DNA of 33,387 bases from Gymnopilus junonius. Lineage: Eukaryota > Basidiomycota > Agaricomycetes > Agaricales > Galerinaceae. The stretch lies in the NCBI GenBank assembly GCA_015501075.1, contig JADNYJ010000351.1, positions 1-33,387 of the forward strand, in the 5' to 3' direction. This document shows positions 9,342 through 17,862 of this stretch, piece after piece. The notes below the pieces were generated by a model, which was given only the letters and a program-made list of their open reading frames with translations, did no database searches and was not told the origin of the DNA. How positions within the stretch are numbered: the first letter of the stretch is position 1; each line of letters begins with the position of its first letter. A program made the position numbers and the translations under genes.

Positions 9342-10636
9342 ATGGCCACCTCAACATCCTGTACTACTGCCAACTCCCATATAGCTGGACAAAATGAATC
9401 CCGCAACATCACAATTCAAAATGTCAGAAACTACCCTGACCATCCAAACACACAAACTCCAACCCGCCTCAGCACCCTGACTCCTTTGCCCTCGGGACCC
9501 TCATCAATGAGACAAGCCAGTCCCAACCCATTGCCACCTCCTGGTTCTCCTGGTGGTGAACCCAACCCCAATGATGATGGCGATGATTTTGACCCCCACT
9601 CTGATGATCACTCCAATCACAACTCTGACCACAATGATCACTCCAATCACAACTCTGACCACGACACCACTCTGAACCTCGCTGAAGCTTTGATGCTCAT
9701 GACCAAAGAGCTCAAGCATCGCAATACTCCAAGGGGCACCAAAACCAAAGCATGCAAGCTCAACACTTTTGATGGCTCTGACACATGCAACTTAATGGTT
9801 TTATTTTACAGTGCAACCTTTACTTCAGAAACAACTGCACCTACACCACTGATGAAGACAAGGTTATGTTTACACTTTACTATCTTCATGGCCTTGCAAT
9901 GGAATTTTTTGAGTCTGCAATCCTGGACTCAACAACTTTTGAACCATGGATGGACAACTGGCAAGCCTTTATTGGCATGCTGAAGTCTGAATTTGGTCCA
10001 TTTGATCCGACCTCTAATGCCACTGTTGCCCTTGAAAATTTGAAGATGCCTGAGAACCAAAGGATCATCAAGTACAATATTGAATTCAAGTGCTTGGCTA
10101 TTCACTCACACTGGGACAGCATTGCTCTCCGACACTGCTACTACTCCAGTCTGGCAGAATGCATCAAAGACATAATGGCTAGCCATGGCAAGCCACAAAC
10201 TCTCGAAGCCCTTTGAGAGCTCGCCCAAGACATTGACACTCACTATTGGGAATGCATCCATGAGAAGCCCTGACAGGACAAGAATGCACAAAAGTCCTCT
10301 GACAAAACATCCGATCGGACCTCTGACAAGTCCTCCAAAAAATGTTCCAACAACAACCATGTCAATAACAACAACAAGTCCTCCTCCAGCCACAAGAACA
10401 ACTCGGGCAACTCCTCTGCTCCAAAAACCTCCGACTCTATCTCCGACAAGCTTGGCAAGGATGGCAAGCTGACTGTGGAAGAATGCAAATGTCGATTTGA
10501 CAACAACCTTTGCCTTTTCTGTGGTTCACTTGGACACTGAGCTAATGAGTGTCTGAAGTCAACTTCCTCTGCCTTCAAGGCAAAAGCATGTGCTGCCAAA
10601 GTTATGAATCCCAGTACCAAGGATTCAAAAAAATAG
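9342..10636 (+). pseudogene. Chromovirus gag (capsid/nucleocapsid)
   Basis: Starts at ATG 9342, 37 bp after the LTR. The N-terminal part is Pro/Thr-rich with an Asp/His/Asn repeat (DHSNHNSDHNDHSNHNSDH). Around 9788 a 1-nt shift moves the frame; the capsid-like core then reads LNGFILQCNLYF, MEFFESAILD, WMDNWQAFIGMLKSEFGPFD. Downstream is a basic Ser/Lys tail and a CCHC zinc knuckle, CLFCGSLGH then a stop then ANEC near 10508-10552. The stops after EAL, HEKP and GSLGH are TGA where arginine fits (CGA). The gag frame closes at TAG 10634-10636 right after seven A residues. Gag forms the particle and binds element RNA. Confidence 0.88.
10627..10636 (+). promoter_or_regulatory. Putative -1 ribosomal frameshift site (A AAA AAA then UAG)
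   Basis: In the gag frame the codons are TCA AAA AAA TAG, so the heptamer A AAA AAA sits in the X XXY YYZ register immediately before the gag stop. A one-base backward slip enters the frame that reads KIVSGPHPF and on into protease without a stop. This matches programmed -1 frameshifting used by many Ty3 elements to make Gag-Pol. A downstream stimulatory structure was not analysed. Confidence 0.6.
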
Positions 10637-13600
10637 TCAGCGGTCCTCATCCCTTTGCACACACTGGGGATTGCGTTGACACTGGCTGTGTGCACACAAA
10701 GGAAGTAAGACTAAATGCATCCGCTCTTTCTGATCCTGATTCACTCCGACTTCTGCTAACATCTCTGATCTGCTCTGACTTGAAAGCCCTAACATTAATT
10801 GACTCTGGATCTAGTCATTGTTTTGTTGATAACTATTTCATTTATTCTAATAATTTACTCCCTTCTCCAATTGACCTAGTTAAGCTCAAACTAATTGATG
10901 GCTCCTATGGCAACATGATTACTGAAACCCTCTCCATTCTGATTACATTCCCCTCCAGTGAAACCATTACTATCAACTTTTTCATAACCTCACTGGACTC
11001 TTCTTGTGTTCTGGTTCTAGGATATAACTGGCTCTTCTGCTACAATCCATTGATTGACTAGAAATTGGGCCATATCAACTTCCACTCCAAACTACTTGAT
11101 GACCCAACTCCAATGTCATCCCCTAGGCCAGCTCTGCTGCCTACACCTCTACTATTAGAACCTCCAACCCTGCTGCTTCCTCTGCTTACTCCTATGGTTA
11201 CACCTCTGACACCTCCAACCTCCATAGCATCTTTGGATGCACCTCACATCTCACTAATCAATGCAGCTGCTTTCACAAGAGCATGCAAGTTACCTGGTGC
11301 TCAAAGTTTCACTATTCACCTCTCTGACTCCAACATCTCTGCTTATGCTGTTTCCATCTCTGATGAAGTGCCTGATCTGTCTAGTATTCCTCCTGAATAC
11401 CATGACTTTGCAGATGTCTTCAGTAAATCTAAAGCTGACATGCTCATACCTCATTGACCTTTCTGACAACATGGTCTGTATGCCCACTCCGACAAATGCA
11501 ATTTCTCTACAAACACAGTAAACTACCTTGGATTCAATCTTTCTCCAGAAGGCCTCAAGATGGATGAAAGCAAGATCAAGACCATCCAAGACTGGCCTGA
11601 ACCCAAGAAGATTAAGGATGTTCAATCCTTTTTAGGTTTTGTGAATTTCTACCAACATTTTATCTCTGACTACTCCGACATCATTGTTCCACTCACCCGA
11701 CTCACTAGGAAAGGAACCCCTTGGCAATTCAATGATGCTGCTTGAAAAGCTTTCAACAAGCTCAAGAAAGCATTTATGACCACTCCAATCCTCACTCACT
11801 GGGTTCCCGACAGTCCGATTATTGTTGAAACTGACACTTCTGACTATGCACTTGGAACAATCCTCTCCATCTGCACCTCCGATGATGAGATTCACCCTGT
11901 TGCATTTCACTCATGTACTTTCACAGGTCCTGAAATCAACTATGACACCCATGATAAGGAACTACTGGCAATTTTTGATGCATTTAAAGTGTGGTGACAC
12001 TATCTGGAAGGCTCCACTGCTCTGATCGACGTCATCACTGACCACAAGAATTTAACGTATTTTGCATCTACAAAAGTTCTTACATGCCGACAAGCCCGCT
12101 GGTCCAAATACCTCTGTCAATTCAACCTCATCATTTGCTTCTGCCCTGGATGTCTTCAAACAAAACCTGACTCTTTAACTAGATGATGGGATGTCTACCC
12201 CAAAGGGGGAAATAGCGACTATGCAAGCATCAATCCCAGCAACTTCCGACCCATTTTCACTCAAGAACAACTCTCCGCATCCCTCTGTGCCACCCAACTC
12301 TTCGAACTGACCCTCCGTGCAGTATCACTCATGGACTCTGACCTACTCTGACAAGACATCCTCACTGCACTACCCTCTGATCCAGTTTACCTTGCACATT
12401 TGAAGGAACCAAAACCACACTGGTCTTTAGATCCAGAAGGTTATCTCCATCATGAATCCCGTATCTATGTTCCTGACACCTCTGACCTCCAACTCTGCAT
12501 ACTCCAACACAAGCATGATCACATCCTTGCTGGACACCCTGGTCAAAATAAGATGATGAGTCTTATCCTCTATGATTACACCTGGCCTGGACTCTGTGAC
12601 TTCATAAAGAAGTACTGCAAATTGTGTACTACATGTATGCATTCCAAACCTCAATGACATAAACCCTACAGATTGCTCAAGCAGCTTCTGATCCCCGAAT
12701 GTCCCTGGAACTCCATCTCAATGGACTTCATTGAAATCCTTCCAATGTCTGATGAACACAATGCAATCCTAGTCATTGTAGACTGACTCACCAAGCAAGC
12801 AATCTTTATTCTGACCACCTCTGCTTGCACCTCCGAAGACCTCACCATGCTTTTCATTATGCATGTATTCTCAAAGCACGGCATCCCCAAACATGTCACC
12901 TCTGACCATGGACCTGAATTCATCTTCTGCTTTTTCCGCTCTCTAGGAAAAGCACTCAACATGAAACTACATTTCACCTCCAGATACCATCCTGAAGGCA
13001 ATGGCCAGACTGAACATACTAATCAGACACTAGAACAATACCTCCGAATTTATTACAACTATCAGCAAGACAATTGGTCAAGTCTACTACCTCTTGCAGA
13101 GTTTGCTTACAACAATGCTCCTAGTGCTACAACTGGCATCTCACCTTTCTTCACTAATAAAGGTTACCACCCTAACATGGCTATCCACCCTGAATGCAAC
13201 CTCACCTCCACTCGCCCTCATGATTTTGTTGTTGATTTAGATGAATTATACAAAGAACTGAAGAATGCTATTGCTGAATCACAAAAGCATTATCAAGTCT
13301 CCGCTGACCTCCAACAAACTCCGCCACCAGACTTCCAAGTTGGACAACAAGCATTTGTCAAAGCAAAATTCTTCCACACCACACGTCACTCCAAAAAACT
13401 CTCCGAAAAATATTATGGTCCTTTCAACATTATTGCCAAAGCTGGCACACACTCCTTTACCTTATGACTCCATCCATGGTGTTCACCCCATTTACCATGT
13501 TTCTATGCTGGAACTGTTTACTCTGAACATCATTCTGAATCAGACTCAACCTCCACCTCTGCCTGTTGAAGTCGAAGGTGAAATTGAATATGAAATTGCC

Positions 13601-13795
13601 AAAGTCCTTGACTCCAAGCTTGATCAATGATGCAAGTGCAAACTATTGTACTTAGTTCACTGGTTAGATTATGAAGGCACTGATGAAGAACAATCCTGGC
13701 TCCCAGCTACTGAACTTGAACATGCACCCAACCTCATCTCCGACTTTCACTCCACTTACCCTGACAAACCCGGACCCCTTTCATCTCTCACTTAG
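10637..13795 (+). pseudogene. Chromovirus pol: protease, RT remnant, RNase H, integrase, chromodomain
   Basis: Protease: LTLIDSGSSHCFVD (about 10789-10830) and VLGYNWL. RT: at 11457-11463 the frame passes from the pre-RT motif (ADMLIPH-PF) straight to the post-palm QHGLYAHSDKCNF and NYLGFNLSPEGL, so about 150-180 residues with the catalytic YxDD are missing. RNase [35 protein letters not shown]. Integrase: HHCC finger (HKHDHILAGH ... CKLCTTC), then D in SMDFIE, D in TSDHGPEF and E in GQTEHTNQTLEQYL. A frameshift near 13467 precedes GVHPIYHVSML and a C-terminal chromodomain (EYEIAKVLDSK ... LLYLVHWLDYEGTDEEQSWL). Most stops are TGA at expected arginine (for example before HYLEGS, WDVYPKGG, LTKQAIF); TAG near 11059 replaces an expected Trp. 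Stop at 13793-13795. Confidence 0.92.
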
Positions 13796-13903
13796 CTTAC
13801 GATTCACCCAAGAACATCATTAAGAAGGAAAAAAAACAAGTATATAGAAAAAAACAAAGAAAGACTACAAGAAAAGAACAAAAAAAAAAAAAGAAGTAAC
13901 TAT

Positions 13904-14868
13904 CTATTGATGAGTGCACTTCGCTGGCACCTCGTCCTCTGACTCCTCATACTCTGACTCCTCTGACTCCGATGATTCATCCCTTTTCCTCTTCAACACC
14001 ACTTCACCCTCACTCTCGCTCCTGCTTTCTGTTTCCATTTCTTCCTGTCCACCCACCACAACTCCCACTACCTCATCCTCTGACTCCTCCACCCCCAATT
14101 CCTCCCCCACATCCATGGCCGCCAAGACCATCTCCAACTCCCCTGCCAAATCCTCCACCTCCTCATCCAACTCCTCCTCATCTGACAGCACGTACTCCGA
14201 CTCACTCACCTCCAACCATGCATACATTGGATCTTGGATCCAGGACATGTCTTCCAACAAGTCCCAGATCTCCCTCAGATATCACATGACATGCTTGATA
14301 CCTGGCACCTCTGCCACCATCTTGGTTTTGGGCTTCGCCACCCTTTTTGCCTTGGCTGGTCACACCTCTGACCCCACAGCTTCTCCAATGACCTTGCAAC
14401 CCTTGCGTTGTATCCTGCAGCGCTCGCATGATGCCGCCTTGCTGGTTCCCTCTCTAAAAACAAATCATAAGTCAATAATTAAATCATAACAAAAAACAAG
14501 AAAAATGGGACTTACCTTGGCCACTGGCATGCCATCACTGCCTGCACACACCACTTGCAGATGAGCCCTTCCACCTTCTCATATGCTCTGGTCGACTCCT
14601 GCATCTTCTGCTTCATCGCAACTGCCTTTGCTTTCTTCTTCTCTTTCGCTGTACTCCTCTGCTCTGCCTCCGCTATTTTCTCTGCCTCCGCTGCCCTCTG
14701 TGCTTCCTCTGCCACCCGTTCCACCTCTCGAGCTGCCTCTGCATGCTCCTCTGCCTTGCGCGCCTTCCGCTCCTTCTGTTCTTGCTTCCGATGAAGTTCT
14801 TCTTTCTGGAGCATGAGCTCCCACTCTTGTGCATCGAGATCTTCTGAGCTGGAATTGGTATGCACCAT
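13904..14868 (-). pseudogene. Antisense intron-containing gene inside the chromovirus: coiled-coil plus cysteine cluster plus acidic tail
   Basis: Read from ATG 14868 on the minus strand. Exon 1 (14868-14516): MVHTNSSSEDLDAQEWEL, then a long Glu/Ala/Lys/Arg-rich helix of coiled-coil type (KERKARKAEEHAEAAREVER), then GLICKWCVQAVMACQWPR. Intron 14515-14454 has GTAAGT...TTTTAG and phase 2. Exon 2 (14453-13904): SCERCRIQRKGCKV, KMVAEVPGIKHVM, LEDMSWIQDPMYAWL and a very acidic tail (SDEEELDEEVEDLAGEL), stop at 13904. The cysteines (CKWC, C, CERC, C) across the splice suggest zinc binding reminiscent of small fungal zinc-cluster folds. Two in-frame TGA codons in exon 2 fit former CGA arginines. It lies between pol and the 3' LTR, so its promoter would be in or near the LTR in antisense. 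Function unknown; a regulatory or DNA-binding role is only a guess. Confidence 0.7.
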
Positions 14869-14965
14869 ATCAAAGTAATGAAGAGAGGACCAAATGAAAT
14901 TTTCAAAACAACCAAAACCAACCAGCACATGACTATTCCCACACTCAGGCCTCAAGGTTCGGCCT

Positions 14966-14977
14966 AAGGGGGAAATA
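14966..14977 (+). other. Polypurine tract of the chromovirus
   Basis: AAGGGGGAAATA lies directly before the 3' LTR start (14979). This is the plus-strand primer position expected for an LTR retrotransposon. Confidence 0.85.
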
Positions 14978-14978
14978 C

Positions 14979-15466
14979 TGTTATATACATGCCTCCGACC
15001 AACTCTGATCTCCGACCATATGAACTCTGACTTCATAGTCTCCTCAAAATACTACAAGTCCCAGAACATGTAGACACTTAAGCTACACATAGCTAGATGA
15101 CTCCGAGTAGTGCAGAATGACTTACATGTTTGCCTGCTCACTAGTACACATATGGTCTCTGCTTAGTTTCCTCCATAGTATAAAAACCGTAGAACTATTA
15201 TTAGGTATCTCAGTTTGTATATTGTTCATTAATCAATCCACGCTCTCTACTCCACTCTCTCATCCGACCCAACTCCGAAATTTGAGACAACATCCAGACA
15301 ACAGAGTGCAACACATATGTTGAAGCTGAAGTCTCAAACCTACATCTACATACGTTTACACTTCACGACCAACTCTGACACTGATATACTCCAACATAGC
15401 TCTGACATGGATCTCCTCTGCTCTGCTCTGCCTCTTCCTCTGCTCCATTTAAGCATGACTTTAACA
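14979..15466 (+). repeat. 3' LTR of the chromovirus (488 bp)
   Basis: Begins TGTTATATAC, ends TTTAACA; same length as the 5' LTR. It differs reciprocally at former CpG sites: AGTACACATATGG here versus AGTACATGTACGG in the 5' copy. The segment complementary to the primer site is mutated here (AGTTTGTATAT). Confidence 0.96.
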
Positions 15467-15471
15467 CTTTG
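15467..15471. repeat. Target site duplication CTTTG, right copy of the chromovirus
   Basis: Matches 8812-8816. The interrupted gene continues in frame directly after it (TCTGAATCAGAATCC). Confidence 0.93.
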
Positions 15472-15584
15472 TCTGAATCAGAATCCTGCTCAAATAGTGA
15501 GTTGGATAGCTCTGACAAAGATCTGAGCCTGGACACATATGAAACTAACAAGTTGGGTGCAACAAAGGAGATTGTAGTCTGTTC

Positions 15585-15592
15585 CACAGATC
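15585..15592. repeat. 8-bp target duplication CACAGATC, left copy of the hAT element
   Basis: Identical to 16859-16866. Eight base pairs is diagnostic for the hAT superfamily when combined with these short inverted repeats. Confidence 0.9.
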
Positions 15593-16858
15593 TAGGGATG
15601 CCGAAGTTTGGTTCTGAACCATTGCAAAGAACCTGAACTGGCCGAACTGGACCGACAGTTCTGTTCTGTTCAAGTTCAGTCTGGCTGTGGGCTGAGCAGG
15701 TTCAGTTCTCAGTTCTCAGATTCTAAAATTTCTAAGAACTGGGTTTGAACCAGTTCGAACTGAACTTCTAGCTATAAATTTACCAATTTTTTTGGGCTCA
15801 AATGAGCCATGAGAAGTCGAAATATCGAGCACTTTGCGACTTGATGCCACTGCCCAGCATTAAGTCAGAGCTTGAATTTCTTACAGCCACATGAAAGCTT
15901 ATCACCTCTCCATCAATCATGACTACCACCATCTTCCCTCTTTCTACAATGCATCACCCCTCCCTCAGACAAGGATGTGGGCTCATAGTTGAAGGATTGG
16001 CACTGGGATATCAGAAGCAGGGACCCTTGAAGAGGGAGGCTAACCAGGTACATCACAGAATATGCTCATGAATAGATTCATGAGCATGTTCTGTCTTGTT
16101 TTTCTTTTCTTTCTTGATCATATACTAATCATATCCTTTTCCCTTTATTAGATCCTAATGGCTGTCTGGCCAGCCAATTCTGCCTCCCTCACCAGCAAGA
16201 GTGAGCTGGAGGTGAAACTGCCATATAAAGCACCACGTGCCTCCACATCAGCAAGGAACCCACTGTGCAGGTGTGGAGGGTACAGGCACATGACGAGACT
16301 ACCCACACATCAATGTGGGAACCCACCCTGTTGGTGTAGCAGGTGCTGTGCCCCCACATCCGCGGTTGTCTCCAGTGCCCCTTGCTGATGTGGAGGCACC
16401 TGGTGCACGATGAGACCACCCACACATCAATGTGGGAACCCATCTTGTCAGTGTAGCAGGTGCTGAGCCCCCACATCCATGGTTGTTTCCAGTGCCCCCA
16501 CATCGACATGGAACCCACCACATCATTGCGGAGGCCACCACCATCGCCACATCATCTCCAGTGCCCCACATCAGCACAGAAAACTATGACAACACCCCAC
16601 ACTGTGTAGTGCAGCCTCTATGGTATATAGTATACACCTAAACAGGTCGTATATACTTTTTAGCCTGTAATATTTTTTTTTTCTGAGGTCTTGCAGTTCA
16701 CCAGTCTGAACTGCAAACTGGACAGAACTGAACCAAGAGAACCAGTTCTTTGAGGTTTAGTCCAGTTCCAGTTTGGTTCTTGCAAAATTTTAAAAGTTTG
16801 GTTCTCGGTTCTCCAAAATCATTGGAGAACCAGACTGAACCAAACTTTGGCAACCCTA
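15593..16858. mobile_element. Non-autonomous hAT element (1,266 bp)
   Basis: Left end TAGGGATGCCGAAGTTTGG and right end, on the opposite strand, TAGGGTTGCCAAAGTTTGG are inverted repeats with two mismatches in 19, flanked by a perfect 8-bp duplication. Subterminal regions (15605-15780 and 16690-16840) are full of GAACT / AGTTC / GGTTCT motifs in both orientations, as expected for hAT transposase binding sites. The interior has a GC-rich tandem repeat and no transposase. It interrupts the first exon of the gene that starts at 8808; removal with one duplication copy restores the frame. Confidence 0.9.
16290..16505 (+). repeat. ~117-bp tandem repeat inside the hAT element
   Basis: ACCCACACATCAATGTGGGA at 16301 recurs at 16418, and GTAGCAGGTGCTG with the following CCCCCACATCC also recurs at the same spacing. 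There are two nearly full units, with degenerate parts on either side (about 16230 and 16500-16570). It contrasts with the AT-rich surroundings. The open frames on both strands here are a by-product of the repeat. Confidence 0.75.
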
Positions 16859-16866
16859 CACAGATC
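16859..16866. repeat. 8-bp target duplication CACAGATC, right copy of the hAT element
   Basis: Identical to 15585-15592. Confidence 0.9.
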
Positions 16867-17250
16867 CACAGCCTCTGGCTACCAAAATCAACAAGAGGGT
16901 TCAAGTTGATGATGAATTGGCAGGTACTCCTTCGACTAGTGAGTTATTTGCTCTTTTCTTAAACAGATTGATTCATATATTAAATATGTACTAGCTTTTG
17001 AATCACCAGTGCTGGCACCCTATGCACTGGTTGCAACAAATCAGACCGAATTTACTCTGGAAGCCCTTCCAACATGTCATGGATGACCCCAGAGGACTAG
17101 GGATATGGCTGAGATGTACACCTATATTTGCAGTGAAATTGTTGAACCTGAGGCAAGAGTTCAGGGCTTGGGCACTGCTATGTGCTGTGACTTTAACAGA
17201 TGTGAAATGTCTTGGGTGCACTCATGCCTTTCTAATGTTTACTTTTCATT

Positions 17251-17855
17251 ATTAACATTGTTTGCAAGTAGTTTCATTTAGCTTGCTTCAACTATACCTG
17301 CACTCCAAAGAAATGGCATTGTGAACTACATGAATGCATGACAAAACATGCTTGCATGGCTTAATAGGCCTCTTTGGATGTGCATCATCACAGCACAGAG
17401 TGGCGATGGAGGCATACACAATGTTTTTAAAAATATTACTAAATTTGTCTATGTTTTTCTTAAATTACCAAATTTGGAAGTGTTTTCTTGGAATATCACA
17501 AAGGAAGAGGGGGGGGTCCTAGATGGCTTATAAAGAAAAATCTACCCTGTGTAGTTTTCAACTTCCCGGAGCTCCCTTGTTCTAAATATAAGTCTTGGTG
17601 GCTCATCAGTAAGACTGGCCTGTTTTTTGGTTGGAATGCAAGTTTGAATCCCAATTGCCCCATGTTAACTGACTTGGTAAATTTCATCATGCATCCATCC
17701 ACAGTACATATTGAGCATTCAAAGTGCTGCATTTCACAAAAGAATTAAAAGATAATGCTCCCAGTATAATAGTAATCTCTCTACCAAAGGGTAAGTGACC
17801 AAAAATGAGTTCTCAGAAAGGACAAGCAGTTGGAAGTAACAAAAAAGTGTAAGTG
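17251..17855. other. Stretch without recognised genes before the DNA transposon
   Basis: Several overlapping short frames on both strands, none with a recognised domain. It might contain further exons of the interrupted gene, but I cannot join them. Confidence 0.35.
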
Positions 17856-17862
17856 TTAAAAG
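17856..17862. repeat. 7-bp flanking duplication TTAAAAG, left copy
   Basis: Repeated at 22046-22052, immediately outside the right inverted repeat. AT-rich target. Confidence 0.75.

Larger units (their letters stand above)
8817..15466 (+). mobile_element. Ty3/Gypsy chromovirus, full-length but decayed and RT-deleted
   Basis: A 6,650-bp LTR retrotransposon: 488-bp LTR, self-priming site, gag, -1 frameshift site, pol (protease, RT remnant, RNase H, integrase, chromodomain), an antisense intron-containing gene, polypurine tract, 488-bp LTR, flanked by CTTTG. Domain order and the C-terminal chromodomain define the chromovirus branch of Ty3. Many in-frame stops are TGA at expected arginine, plus at least three frameshifts. 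The catalytic fingers/palm of reverse transcriptase is missing, so this copy is non-autonomous even apart from the point mutations. It sits in codon 3-5 of the interrupted gene that starts at 8808. Confidence 0.95.
8808..17250 (+). pseudogene. Unknown gene whose first exon is split by two transposable elements
   Basis: If the chromovirus (8817-15466 with one CTTTG copy) and the hAT element (15593-16858 with one CACAGATC copy) are removed, one uninterrupted frame runs from ATG 8808: 8808-8816, 15472-15592, 16867-16938. It codes an acidic, Ser-rich stretch (SESESCSNSELDSSD, then KDLSLDTYETNKLGATKE, KINKRVQVDDELA). A good donor GTGAGT follows at 16939 and a TACTAG acceptor at 16991-16994, a 56-nt phase-1 intron. 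Beyond it the frame continues (FESPVLAPYALVATNQTEF), meets one TGA at about 17079 and stays open to about 17240 (EARVQGLGTAMCCDF). I do not recognise the protein. It could be a host gene or an older element's gene. The first exon is well supported; the second is tentative. Confidence 0.55.

Noticed and set aside
9504..9719. Minus-strand Val/Ile-rich frame
   Set aside because: It is the reverse of the Asp/His/Asn repeat of gag.
14555..14816. Plus-strand Ser/Ala/Leu/Pro-rich open frames
   Set aside because: They are mirror images of the charged coiled-coil codons of the antisense gene.
16189..16577. Cys/Trp-rich frames on both strands in the hAT element
   Set aside because: They arise from the 117-bp tandem repeat and have no start or domain context.
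16998..17255. Alternative plus-strand frame (MNHQCWHPMHWLQQ...)
   Set aside because: It overlaps the frame that splices in phase from the interrupted exon; neither is recognised, and I prefer the spliced one.
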